Source: Candidatus Limnocylindrales bacterium
GTDB lineage: Bacteria > Moduliflexota > Moduliflexia > Moduliflexales > JAUQPW01
Assembly (NCBI GenBank): GCA_035559535.1
Contig: DATMBG010000051.1
Span: forward strand, 124,001-188,000
Length of the DNA: 64,000 nucleotides
Direction: 5' to 3'
The translations under genes were made by a program, and so were the position numbers. The notes under the pieces are model-generated. The model saw only the letters and a list, made by a program, of their open reading frames with translations. It was not told the DNA's origin and searched no databases. The stretch's first letter is position 1, and the number at the start of each line of letters is the position of its first letter. This document shows positions 15,895 to 24,854 of this stretch, one piece after another.

Positions 15895-17466
15895 ATGGAA
15901 ATACTGGCACGATTAGCCTATATTCTGGTAGCCATTCCGGGACTGATTTCTCTTTTTATGCTGGAAAAGCATGTGTTATCCTGGATTATCTTTTTTCCTT
16001 TAATAGGCGCAGCGATTATTCTTTTCCTTCCCAAGGGACAAGAGGAGCTCATGAAACGGGTCGCAGCCCTTACGACCTTCTTCCCCCTGGTCATGGCTTT
16101 TTATATTTTCCTCAAATTTAATCGTACCTCGACTGATTTCCAGTTTGTAGAACATGCGCCCTGGATTCCTTATTTCAATATCGATTATTTCCTTGGGATT
16201 GATGGAATCAGCGTTTCCATGGTTCTGTTAACAGCCCTCCTGAGCTTTCTCTGTATTTTTGCCTCCTGGGGAATTGATAAAGCCGTTCGAGGTTATCTGT
16301 GTCTTTTCCTGCTTTTGGATACCGGAATGATGGGAGTTTTCGCAGCTCTGGACTTCTTCCTGTTCTTTATTTTCTGGGAAGTGATGCTCCTTCCCATGTA
16401 TTTCCTTATCGGAATTTGGGGAAGCCCCTCTCGGGTAGATCCTGATGGAATGGTTCGAGGAGGTCCTTACGCAGCCATTAAATTCTTCTTATATACCCTG
16501 GTAGGAAGTGCCCTCATGCTCATCTGTATCTTATACTTCTATTTCGTTCATGAGCCGCATACCTTCGATATGACCAAATTGATGGCATCCCATGCCTCTT
16601 ACAGCCCAAGAGCCCAGTGGTGGCTTTGGGTAGCCCTTTATATTGGGTTTGCTATTAAGGTTCCGGTCTTTCCTTTTCATACCTGGTTACCCGATGCCCA
16701 CGTAGAAGCCCCTACAGCGATTAGTGTCATTCTGGCTGGTATCCTGCTTAAAATGGGCACTTACGGACTCCTTCGAATCAATTATCCCATGCTCCCCCAG
16801 GCGACCGTCCAGTTCTCGTATTTCCTAGCCGTTATGGGAATGATAAATATTATCTACGGAGCTCTATGCGCCATGGCCCAGAAAGATCTGAAGAAATTGG
16901 TGGCTTATTCCAGTATCAGTCATATGGGGTATGTGCTTTTGGGTATGTCCAGTTTTACACCGGAGGGGATCAACGGTGCGGTCTTCCAGATGTTCAATCA
17001 TGGGACCATCACGGCCATGCTTTTCTTGATCGTAGGGGTCATCTATGATCGAGCACATCACCGACAAATCGAAGAATTTGGAGGCCTGGCGCAACAAATG
17101 CCTATTTATAGTGGTATTACCGGACTTGCGTTCTTTGCAGCTCTGGGGTTACCCGGATTAAGTGCCTTTATCAGTGAGGCTTTGGTATTTCTGGGAGCTT
17201 TTCAACGTTATACTTTGATTACTATGATCTCGGTGACCGGAGTTATTTTAGGGGCCGGATATATGCTTTGGACCATGCAACGGGTGTTCCTGGGACCTTT
17301 AAATCCTAAATATGCAACCCTTCCAGAAATCAACAAACGGGAATTATTTACCCTGGTACCCCTGGGTATTATTGTCATTATTCTCGGTTTTTATCCAATG
17401 CCGGTGCTCAACTTGCTTAATACTTCCCTGGTTCAACTCAATGAACTTGTCCGGTCGTTCCTGTAA
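15895..17466 (+). CDS. nuoM: NADH-quinone oxidoreductase subunit M
   Basis: NuoM (523 residues) is an antiporter-like proton-pumping subunit with about 14 helices. The conserved glutamate sits in FFIFWEVMLLPMYFLIGIWG. The broken-helix lysine regions are in AIKVPVFPFHTWLPDAHVEAPTAISVILAG and KLVAYSSISHMGYVLLG. Length is standard. The start ATG follows a palindrome without a clear ribosome site. Confidence 0.97.
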   Translation: MEILARLAYILVAIPGLISLFMLEKHVLSWIIFFPLIGAAIILFLPKGQEELMKRVAALTTFFPLVMAFYIFLKFNRTSTDFQFVEHAPWIPYFNIDYFLGIDGISVSMVLLTALLSFLCIFASWGIDKAVRGYLCLFLLLDTGMMGVFAALDFFLFFIFWEVMLLPMYFLIGIWGSPSRVDPDGMVRGGPYAAIKFFLYTLVGSALMLICILYFYFVHEPHTFDMTKLMASHASYSPRAQWWLWVALYIGFAIKVPVFPFHTWLPDAHVEAPTAISVILAGILLKMGTYGLLRINYPMLPQATVQFSYFLAVMGMINIIYGALCAMAQKDLKKLVAYSSISHMGYVLLGMSSFTPEGINGAVFQMFNHGTITAMLFLIVGVIYDRAHHRQIEEFGGLAQQMPIYSGITGLAFFAALGLPGLSAFISEALVFLGAFQRYTLITMISVTGVILGAGYMLWTMQRVFLGPLNPKYATLPEINKRELFTLVPLGIIVIILGFYPMPVLNLLNTSLVQLNELVRSFL

Positions 17467-17513
17467 AAAATGCTTCCGGTGGACTAAAGTGTCTAAAGTT
17501 GATTTCTAAGTAA

Positions 17514-17534
17514 GGACAGGTTTCAAACCTGTCC
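17514..17534. repeat. Perfect palindrome in the nuoM-nuoN gap
   Basis: GGACAGGTTT (17514-17523) and AAACCTGTCC (17525-17534) are exact complements around a single base. GTCTAAAGT before and CCTTTAGATAC after can extend the fold. It is different in sequence from the other hairpins of this operon. Confidence 0.65.
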
Positions 17535-17582
17535 CCACTACCTTTAGATACTCCAGGCACATGGAATATCGCTTTCTATTTT

Positions 17583-19133
17583 ATGGAACTGAGTAATTTT
17601 CAAAGCCTCTCCTTTTTTTACCCGGAACTCATTCTATCCGGATTTATTGTACTACTCTTCCTGGTGGATTTGATCTTTTTGCAGTTGAGGAGTTCCAACT
17701 TAAATTTTCGATTCTTTCAGAAAGAAGATCTTCTGGCCGGATTAACTTTAATGGGATTGGGCCTTGCCCTGATTTCCGTTATCCTGATGTTTCCGGCTCT
17801 CAGGACTCCCCTGGAAGGATATTGGCTCTTTCACAGGATGATTGCCGTGGATAACTTCGCCCTTTTCTTTAAGATCCTGGTTATCCTGGCAACCATTTTA
17901 ATCGTCCTCATCTCGGTGAGATCTAAGGAAGTTTCCTTGGTAGAAAAAGCAGAGTATTACACGCTTTTACTGGCTATTACTCTGGCCATGATGCTATTTG
18001 CTTCGGCTACGAATCTTCTCATGGTTTATATGGCCCTTGAAATGGTTAGTGTGATTTCCTACGTGCTGAGCGGATATCTGAAGACCCAGCGGAAGTCCAG
18101 TGAAGCCGCTTTAAAGTATTGTATTTACGGAGGAGTAGCCTCAGGAGTCATGGTCTATGGGATTTCTTTCGTTTACGGATTGACAGGTAGCTTAAACTTC
18201 AGTAAGGTCCATGAGGCATTGGACCTTTTAGCCGAGCAGAAACAACTACCGTCCTTTACACTCCTGGTGGCCTCTATTCTCATGTTAGCCGGTTTTGGGT
18301 ATAAAATTGCTTCCGTTCCTTTCCATATGTGGGTACCAGACGTCTACGAAGGTGCGCCAACTCCCATTACGGCATTTTTCTCCATCGGTCCTAAGGCCGC
18401 AGGTTTTGCCGCTTTGATTCGATTTTTTTATGAGGTTTTGTCGGTTCCATCCTCCTCTCAGCCGGGAACCTGGATAGCCCTAGGTAACTTAGAATGGCCC
18501 ATGTTGATGGCCATAGTTTCGGCTGTGACCATGACCCTGGGAAACCTGGTAGCTATTGTACAGAACAATCTCAAACGGCTCTTAGCCTATTCCAGTATTG
18601 CCCATGTCGGCTATATTCTCATGGGCTTTTCTGTCCTGACCGATCAGGGCATCCGGGCCATGATATTCTATTTAATGATCTATTTAATTATGAACCTGGG
18701 AGCTTTTCTGGTGGTTATTTATGTTTCCGATCGGTTAGGAAGTGAGGAAATAAGTGGTTATACGGGATTGGCCTGGCGTATGCCTTATATAGCCTGTGCC
18801 ATGGGCGTCTTTTTGTTCTCCTTAACGGGTATACCTCCTCTGGCCGGGTTTATCGGGAAGTTCTTCCTTTTTGCGGCTGTTATCGAGAAGAAACTGTATT
18901 GGTTGGCCTTGATAGGACTTCTGAACAGTGTTATCTCTTTATACTACTATGCTCGAATTATTAAAGCTATGTTCCTGGACCAGGCCGTTGAACAGAGTCC
19001 CCAAGACGCTTATACCTCCCATCCTTTATATGAGGGCTTGTTGGGGGCTCTGATGATTTTGACGGTTTTATTTGGAGTCTACTGGTCTCCACTGGTTCGG
19101 TTGGCGGACCATTCTCTGAAATTTTTAAGATAA
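17583..19133 (+). CDS. nuoN: NADH-quinone oxidoreductase subunit N
   Basis: NuoN (516 residues) is the third antiporter-like proton-pumping subunit and the last gene of the operon, with about 14 helices. The glutamate in YMALEMVSVISYVLSGY, the lysine in GYKIASVPFHMWVPDVYEGAPTPITAFFS, and LLAYSSIAHVGYILMGF are all visible. Length is standard. A GTAGGGGAG-type repeat follows it. Confidence 0.97.
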   Translation: MELSNFQSLSFFYPELILSGFIVLLFLVDLIFLQLRSSNLNFRFFQKEDLLAGLTLMGLGLALISVILMFPALRTPLEGYWLFHRMIAVDNFALFFKILVILATILIVLISVRSKEVSLVEKAEYYTLLLAITLAMMLFASATNLLMVYMALEMVSVISYVLSGYLKTQRKSSEAALKYCIYGGVASGVMVYGISFVYGLTGSLNFSKVHEALDLLAEQKQLPSFTLLVASILMLAGFGYKIASVPFHMWVPDVYEGAPTPITAFFSIGPKAAGFAALIRFFYEVLSVPSSSQPGTWIALGNLEWPMLMAIVSAVTMTLGNLVAIVQNNLKRLLAYSSIAHVGYILMGFSVLTDQGIRAMIFYLMIYLIMNLGAFLVVIYVSDRLGSEEISGYTGLAWRMPYIACAMGVFLFSLTGIPPLAGFIGKFFLFAAVIEKKLYWLALIGLLNSVISLYYYARIIKAMFLDQAVEQSPQDAYTSHPLYEGLLGALMILTVLFGVYWSPLVRLADHSLKFLR

Positions 19134-19151
19134 GTAAGTCGATAATAAAAC

Positions 19152-19222
19152 GTAGGGGAGTAGGGGAGTAGGGGCCTATAGCCGGTGTCCCATACTCCCG
19201 CACTTCCATACTCTTATACTCC
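19152..19222. repeat. GTAGGGGA / TACTCC inverted repeat tract
   Basis: Three copies of GTAGGGGA(G) on one side (from 19152) face CATACTCCCGCACTTCCATACTC and TATACTCC on the other. Together they can form an imperfect hairpin between nuoN and the small gene that follows. The tract provides no ribosome site for the next gene beyond ACTCCTGG. Confidence 0.5.
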
Positions 19223-19226
19223 TGGT

Positions 19227-19529
19227 ATGATCGTACGAGAGTATAACGGGAATGTCCATAACCAACGAATAGGAGAAGCAGAAAAGGGGATTATTGTTAA
19301 AGCCGAAATCATTCATTTTGAGGATCTTACCGTTCCTAGAATTGCCCACAGTGTAGGTATTTTAAGAGCTCCCGATGGAAATGAGGTTAAACGAATCGAG
19401 GTTCTCTCCTTTACGGGAAGAGATCGGGTTCAACGGGAACGCAAAATCCGGGAATGGATGAAGGAACACACCAACCTGGAACCTATTGTGATGGATGGAT
19501 TAAATCCTGCTCTTACCGGTAAAAAGTGA
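19227..19529 (+). CDS. Small hypothetical protein
   Basis: This 100-residue basic, soluble protein begins MIVREYNGNVHNQRIGEAEK and ends in a charged helix (GRDRVQRERKIREWMKEH). I do not recognise the family. It has no signal peptide, membrane segment or metal motif. The start is placed at the ATG at 19227, because the open frame before it (from 19185) is repeat DNA. It lies between nuoN and a strong bidirectional hairpin, so it could be read with the nuo operon. Well-mixed composition and a frame ending right at the terminator support it as a real gene. Confidence 0.5.
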   Translation: MIVREYNGNVHNQRIGEAEKGIIVKAEIIHFEDLTVPRIAHSVGILRAPDGNEVKRIEVLSFTGRDRVQRERKIREWMKEHTNLEPIVMDGLNPALTGKK

Positions 19530-19531
19530 AA

Positions 19532-19580
19532 GGGAAAAGGCAAAAGGGAAAAAGAAAGTTTTTCCCTTTTGCCTTTTCCC
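19532..19580. terminator. Bidirectional terminator-like hairpin
   Basis: The arms 19532-19553 and 19559-19580 are perfect 22-base complements (GGGAAAAGGCAAAAGGGAAA... against ...TTTCCCTTTTGCCTTTTCCC) with a five-base loop. The element sits between two convergent genes, two bases after one stop and one base before the other, so it probably ends both transcripts. The A-rich/T-rich arms also make it resemble a mobile palindrome. A related GGCAAAAGGCAAAAA piece occurs at 62332-62346. Confidence 0.8.
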
Positions 19581-19581
19581 A

Positions 19582-21426
19582 TCAGGGAGCAAAAGAAAAA
19601 CTGACCGATGAAGAACTAACCCAATTATAAATATTTCCCACATCGGTTCCCGGAAGAACCAGCATGGCCGTCCAGGTATAAATACCGGGAGATTCCCTAC
19701 CTTTAAACAAATAGCTCATGATTAATTTCTCCGTTTCCTGGACGGTAAGTCCGGTTCTGAGGGGAATGATGGTGTTGGGTGCTCCCAGTTTATTCGGTCC
19801 TACCAGATAATATACGGTGCCTTTCGGAGTTGATAAGCTGACGTAAAGATCCAGGGTCCCGGCGGTTATAGAAAGATCCAGATACGTCTGGAGTAGACCG
19901 AAAATTGGGAAATTGGCAGCGTTTTGAATAAGCAAGACAGAACCCTCAATCCGTATTCCTAACACTCCGTTGAACCAGGTCTCCGCCATAAGGTCATAGC
20001 CCTGCCCATTGGGATGATGAAAGTCTGCGTAAAGTGTATCTCGATAGTCCGGGTAAGTGTTAAAAGCTTGAAACTGATCTACCAGGATAACCCCCCGATC
20101 CTGGGCAAGTTGTCGGATTTGATCGTTTAAATCCATCGTTTCTATATTCCCGGGATCCACCATGGGATCTCCCGGAAGGTTACGCAGGGGAATAATGGTA
20201 GCCAATACAGGGATGGTTCCAAATGCACGGGATTTGTCCACCATCATACCCAGGTTAAAGACGATACTACTGGTAGAATAATGAAGATAAATATCATTGG
20301 TTCCCTCCATGAGGAGAATGTACCGGCCCTGATCTTGTTGAAGTACCTTATCAATCCGGTTAACTCCCTGGAAAGTTGTCTCTCCGGGATATCCTTCATT
20401 AAGAACGGTCGAAAGGGCTACCTGCTGATCTAAAAGAGTTTCAAGTCTGGGGGGATAACCTCCAAGGTTTTCTTCGTCTCCAACCCCGGCGGTAATGCTA
20501 TCTCCGAAGGCGATGTAAGTCTCATTACGGGCGAGATTTAACTTGCTGGGGGCCTGTCGCCTGTTAGCCGTTGTGGGTCGCTGATTCTCTATCCCAACAG
20601 GTGGAGACCACCCCCTTGAAGTCCAGTAACTGGCGTAGGTTCGATAGCCTTGACCATCAAATCCATACCATGTAACCCATATGACTCCCGACTCATCCGC
20701 CTTCACGGAAGGGTTTACATCGGGTACCGCGTTGTCGGGATTAACCCGGGCTTCCGGTTGCCAGGTATGGCCGTTCCAATAAGAATAATAAATATCATCA
20801 TCGACCCCATCGAACCCAGACCAGAAAATCCAGAGTCTTCCTTGAGGATCCATAACCATCTGAGGAGATAGGTTAGAAGTAACCTGTGAAGAATTGACTT
20901 TTTGAGGGAGAGTCCATTCAGAACCTTCCCAATAAGTTACATAGATATCCTTTTCGATGGTAGAACCTGCCCTGCATTCTGTTCCTGCAACCGGGTCTAG
21001 ATTCCGTCCGGAGTTCCTCAAAGGGGTAGGTAGAGAAGGGTTACAGCCCAAAAGCTTTCTTTTCCAGCGGGACCAGGCGACCCAAACCGTTCCTTTACCG
21101 TCCACCAGGATAAAGGGAGTTTTATCGAGACTGGAAACATCCGGTGCCACTCTGCCCTCCGCAGTCCACTCAGACCCATTCCAATGGCTATAAAAAAGGT
21201 CCTCATCTTTCCCATCATAGCCGATCCAAACAACCCAGGGATAACCCTTTGGATCCAGAGCCAGGGTGAAGGCATAGCGATTCTGAATATCGGTAGAAGT
21301 AAATACTTGAGAGGTAATTAAGGAGTTTAAGAAAGGAAATTCTTCTTGGGCAAAACAAGAAAGAGAAAAAAACCAGGTGCATAACCCCACCAACAGGATT
21401 TTCCACATGGATGATCCGCCACTCAT
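19582..21426 (-). CDS. Secreted SGNH/GDSL hydrolase with N-terminal repeats
   Basis: This protein of about 614 residues starts with a signal peptide (MWKILLVGLCTWFFSLSCFA, seven residues in). Residues about 40-280 hold four repeats of the type D-x-Y-x-S-Y-W-N-G-x-x-W...V-W-V-x-W, probably a beta-propeller or sialidase-like binding domain. The SGNH hydrolase follows: FGDSITAG (catalytic Ser about 310), GTNDIY (Asn about 377) and DFHHPNG (Asp 468, His 471). The last 110 residues resemble a bacterial pre-peptidase-like beta domain. It should deacylate carbohydrates or esters outside the membrane. The start at 21426 has a GAGGA before it; the longer frame to 21486 lacks one. Confidence 0.8.
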   Translation of the reverse strand: MSGGSSMWKILLVGLCTWFFSLSCFAQEEFPFLNSLITSQVFTSTDIQNRYAFTLALDPKGYPWVVWIGYDGKDEDLFYSHWNGSEWTAEGRVAPDVSSLDKTPFILVDGKGTVWVAWSRWKRKLLGCNPSLPTPLRNSGRNLDPVAGTECRAGSTIEKDIYVTYWEGSEWTLPQKVNSSQVTSNLSPQMVMDPQGRLWIFWSGFDGVDDDIYYSYWNGHTWQPEARVNPDNAVPDVNPSVKADESGVIWVTWYGFDGQGYRTYASYWTSRGWSPPVGIENQRPTTANRRQAPSKLNLARNETYIAFGDSITAGVGDEENLGGYPPRLETLLDQQVALSTVLNEGYPGETTFQGVNRIDKVLQQDQGRYILLMEGTNDIYLHYSTSSIVFNLGMMVDKSRAFGTIPVLATIIPLRNLPGDPMVDPGNIETMDLNDQIRQLAQDRGVILVDQFQAFNTYPDYRDTLYADFHHPNGQGYDLMAETWFNGVLGIRIEGSVLLIQNAANFPIFGLLQTYLDLSITAGTLDLYVSLSTPKGTVYYLVGPNKLGAPNTIIPLRTGLTVQETEKLIMSYLFKGRESPGIYTWTAMLVLPGTDVGNIYNWVSSSSVSFSFAP

Positions 21427-21563
21427 TGTTCGTTGTCCTCTGGAGTTTTTGATGCAGTAGAGGGTTGCCTTAAAAGTGCCCGACACTTTTCACCGAATTT
21501 GTAAAGAATTTTGCGCTACTCATCAACGATGAACAAAGGACAATGGACAAGGAGACAAAGAAG

Positions 21564-23423
21564 TTAACTGGCCAGTTTCACACCATTTTTGAAGTGCTGT
21601 TTAACATGATACATAGCCTGATCTGCTTTTTGGATAAGTTCTTCCTCTTCCAATCCATGATCTGGATAGGTGGCTACCCCAATACTGACACTCAAGGCAG
21701 AGATATCTACATCGAAGTCTCTCAGGACTTTTAAGTCTTCAATGGCCTGTCGAATTCTTTCTGCAATGGCAACGGCTTGCTCGGACCCCGTTTCAGGCAA
21801 AATAATAATAAATTCATCTCCTCCAAACCGTCCCACCACATCCTTTTCCCTGACTTTACTTTTCATAATCTGACCCACTTCAACCAGCGTTTGACTCCCT
21901 ACCAGGTGACCGTAGGTATCATTAACCTGTTTAAAATTGTCTAGATCTAGTAGAAGAATAGAAGTTTTAAAACCCTCTCGTTTGGACCGTTGAAGCTCTT
22001 GAATCAAAAACCGATGCAGGTAACGGGAATTGTAAAGTTTCGTGAGATCATCGGTGATAGCCGCCAGCTCCACCTGTCGGTACAGGGTTGCGTTTTCAAT
22101 GGCAATAGCGGCATGATCTGCAAGGGTTAAGACTAACTGGAAGTCTTTTTCTGTAAACGAAGTCCCGTCGGCCTTATTAATAATCTCCACGACCCCTAAG
22201 AGTTTATTTTTGGAAATTAAAGGCGCGCAGATAATCGACTTGCTCTCAAAATTACTTATCTTATCGACTTCTTTAAAGAATCGGGGATCTTTTTTTACAT
22301 CCTCTACGAAAAGAGGTTCTTTGGTGCTGGCCACCCAGCCGGCTATTCCCTGTCCGAGTTTTAATCGTAATCCTTCGACGGTACCCCCTCGAAGGGTCTC
22401 CGAAGCAGAGAAAACAAGTTCTTTTTTCTCTTCGTCCAGAAGCAGTATAGAAAGGGCCTCTGCTTTTATAAAATTCCTTACCTCGGCAATTAAATTTCTG
22501 AGGATTTTATCTGTTTCGGGAGTTAAATTCTGATACCTTAAGGCCTGACCGTGTTTTTCAGAAAATCGAGAAGACAACTCAACCAAGATTTGTAATTCTT
22601 CATGGGAGAAGTTACCTCCCCCATACTTATTAACAACCTCTATAACCCCAACCAGTTCATTGCGATACAGAAGGGGTGCACACATAATCGATCGTGTCTT
22701 AAATCCCTGCATCTTATCGATATCTTGAAAGAATCGGGTATCTTTATAGACATCTTCTACCAGGATAGGTTGCATGGTTTTGGCAACCCATCCGGCAATG
22801 CCCTGTCCCCACTTCAGTCGAATTCCTTCCAATTTATCGGCTTCAGCCGTCTCTGTTGCGGAAAAAACCAGCTCTTTCGTTTTTTCATCTATCAACAACA
22901 GGGATAAGGCCTGGGATTTAACCAAATCTTTAATTTTATCCATAATAATCTGAAGAACTTCCTTCAACTGAAGGGTTGAGGTGAGGGTCCTGGCCAGTTC
23001 ATTAAACGTGGAAAGTTCATGTATTTTTTTTTCAAGTTCGACCAGCAGGTTAGGTTTTTCGGGGGAGAAGGAGGGAGAGTTCTGCAAGTGATATTCGATT
23101 CTGGTAAAGAGTTTTTCAGGTTTTACAGATTTAGGAAGTAGATCCTGGATATTTAGTTTGAGGAGGTTTTGAACAAGTTCAAAGGAGAGTTGGGTTGAAA
23201 CAGCCAGAACAGGAACATGGGGATGGATCTGGCGGACCAGGGATAATTTCTCCAATCCTTTCCCATCTAAATCTATCAGGATCAAATCGGCAGGTTTAGC
23301 AAGTTGCTCCTGAAGCACGTTTTTATCCTCTATAAAAGAGCAAATATATCCCTTCGTTATCAGGAGCTTTTGATAAGCCTCGATGAAAAACTTGTTTGGA
23401 TCGATCAGGAGTAGATGGACCAT
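21564..23423 (-). CDS. Diguanylate cyclase: receiver, two GAF, GGDEF
   Basis: This is a 619-residue cytoplasmic signalling enzyme. The N-terminal response-regulator-like domain (1-115) has an aspartate at 51 in LILIDLDG. Two GAF sensor domains follow (about 150-290 and 300-440), then a GGDEF domain with GGDEF at 534-538. It should make cyclic di-GMP from two GTP. The inhibitory-site motif RxxD (REKD) lies five residues before GGDEF, so feedback control is likely. The two GAF domains share long similar stretches (GQGIAGWVA, LFVEDVKKDPRFF versus ILVEDVYKDTRFF), which points to an internal duplication. It stands alone, with no kinase in the same operon. Confidence 0.92.
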   Translation of the reverse strand: MVHLLLIDPNKFFIEAYQKLLITKGYICSFIEDKNVLQEQLAKPADLILIDLDGKGLEKLSLVRQIHPHVPVLAVSTQLSFELVQNLLKLNIQDLLPKSVKPEKLFTRIEYHLQNSPSFSPEKPNLLVELEKKIHELSTFNELARTLTSTLQLKEVLQIIMDKIKDLVKSQALSLLLIDEKTKELVFSATETAEADKLEGIRLKWGQGIAGWVAKTMQPILVEDVYKDTRFFQDIDKMQGFKTRSIMCAPLLYRNELVGVIEVVNKYGGGNFSHEELQILVELSSRFSEKHGQALRYQNLTPETDKILRNLIAEVRNFIKAEALSILLLDEEKKELVFSASETLRGGTVEGLRLKLGQGIAGWVASTKEPLFVEDVKKDPRFFKEVDKISNFESKSIICAPLISKNKLLGVVEIINKADGTSFTEKDFQLVLTLADHAAIAIENATLYRQVELAAITDDLTKLYNSRYLHRFLIQELQRSKREGFKTSILLLDLDNFKQVNDTYGHLVGSQTLVEVGQIMKSKVREKDVVGRFGGDEFIIILPETGSEQAVAIAERIRQAIEDLKVLRDFDVDISALSVSIGVATYPDHGLEEEELIQKADQAMYHVKQHFKNGVKLAS

Positions 23424-23810
23424 ATCATTGGGTATCTAAAGGATTGGATGGATACAAGATCTGTCCCAAATTTCTTAAAGGTTCATCTTTTAAATACTCA
23501 AATTTTATGTTAGATATCAGATGGAGCAAAAAGTTTGCCTTTATTTAAGCTCTCCACCGGTTTTATGCACTTTTGTTTATCTCTTTGGGTAAGAATAGAA
23601 AAGTCTTTTTATAGCCAGTGGGAAAAGACAGAAAAATTATATCTTTTTGCTTTAAGAAGTCAAGAGTTTTAGAGGCGGTTATTTACTTTTGTAAAAGTAG
23701 AAGTTGACAAATCGTATGAGCCCTGCTATGGTTTCAACTAAAAAGATAAGAATAGGGATTCAATATTTATAAAAAATTATGAATTTTTTTGCATAAAGAA
23801 GGGAGATTCC
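23424..23810. other. Divergent intergenic region before recA
   Basis: The 387 bases between the cyclase gene (minus) and recA (plus) hold no gene. They are AT-rich and contain the recA promoter candidate and the imperfect palindrome ACTTTTGTAAAAGT (23685-23698), whose six-base arms flank two bases just upstream of the -35 box. That could be a repressor operator, but it does not match the known LexA consensus sites I can recall. Confidence 0.4.
23704..23732 (+). promoter_or_regulatory. Candidate recA promoter
   Basis: TTGACA (23704-23709), a 17-base spacer and TATGGT (23727-23732) form a near-consensus sigma-70 promoter about 80 bases before the recA start. The palindrome at 23685-23698 lies immediately upstream. 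Confidence 0.6.
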
Positions 23811-24851
23811 ATGATTGTAGATAACGAAAAAAAGAGAAAGGCCCTGGAGGTGGCCATGGCCCAGATTGACAGGCAGTATGGGAAGGGGACGATTATGCGG
23901 TTGGGGGAGGAAGGGGCCATCGAGAAGGTTTCGGTTATTCCAACGGGTTGTTTGTCTTTGGATATTGCCTTAGGAGTTGGTGGAATTCCCAGGGGTCGGA
24001 TTATTGAAATTTACGGACCGGAGTCTTCCGGTAAAACAACTTTAGCTTTACATGTAGCTGCGGAAGCTCAGAAACGAGGCGGTGTGGCGGCCTTCATTGA
24101 TGCCGAGCACGCTTTAGATGCAAAATATGCCAGAAAACTTGGAGTCAATACCGATGAGTTGTTGATCTCTCAACCCGATACCGGGGAGCAGGCCTTAGAA
24201 ATTACCGAAATATTGGTTCGAAGTACCGCAGTTGATCTGATCATCATTGATTCGGTTGCAGCCCTGGTTCCCAAAGCAGAACTGGAAGGAGAGATGGGAG
24301 ATGCTCAAATGGGGCTTCAAGCCAGACTGATGTCTCAAGCTCTAAGAAAGTTAACGGCGGCCATCAGTAAGTCCCGAACCACGGTTATCTTTATTAATCA
24401 GGTTCGTGACAAAATCGGTGTCATGTTTGGAAACCCGGAGACAACCACCGGGGGAAGAGCCCTTAAATTTTATGCCAGTCAGCGCCTCGAAATTCGGCGT
24501 ATTGCTTCTATTAAGCAGGGTCAGGATATTGTCGGAAATCAAACCAGGGTTAAGGTGGTTAAAAATAAAGTCGCAGCACCCTTTAAAGAAGTAGAATTCG
24601 ACATCATGTATGACGAAGGTATCTCGCGGGAAGGTGATATTCTAGAATTAGCCGTTAATGCCGGACTGATAGATAAAAGTGGAACCTGGTATGCTTATGG
24701 AGAGGAAAGGATTGGTCAGGGGAAAGAAAACGCCAAAATTTATTTAAAGGAGCATCCGGAGTTAACCCGGTTATTAGAGGAGAAAATCCGAGAAAAATAT
24801 GGATTATTAGAATTTTTACAGGAACCAGCTGGGGAAGAGATAGGAGGGTAA
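23811..24851 (+). CDS. recA: Recombinase A
   Basis: RecA (346 residues) forms filaments on single-stranded DNA, drives strand exchange and triggers LexA-type self-cleavage. Walker A GPESSGKT is at 69-76. [24 protein letters not shown], the Walker [11 protein letters not shown], and loop L1/L2 segments ([41 protein letters not shown]) are all intact. The ribosome site is AGGGAGA. It is followed after three bases by pilT and then by recX, so the three probably share a transcript. Confidence 0.99.
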   Translation: MIVDNEKKRKALEVAMAQIDRQYGKGTIMRLGEEGAIEKVSVIPTGCLSLDIALGVGGIPRGRIIEIYGPESSGKTTLALHVAAEAQKRGGVAAFIDAEHALDAKYARKLGVNTDELLISQPDTGEQALEITEILVRSTAVDLIIIDSVAALVPKAELEGEMGDAQMGLQARLMSQALRKLTAAISKSRTTVIFINQVRDKIGVMFGNPETTTGGRALKFYASQRLEIRRIASIKQGQDIVGNQTRVKVVKNKVAAPFKEVEFDIMYDEGISREGDILELAVNAGLIDKSGTWYAYGEERIGQGKENAKIYLKEHPELTRLLEEKIREKYGLLEFLQEPAGEEIGG

Positions 24852-24854
24852 TCT

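Noticed and set aside
23685-23698. LexA box upstream of recA
   Set aside because: ACTTTTGTAAAAGT has short arms and does not match the known LexA site types; it is kept only as an unassigned palindrome.
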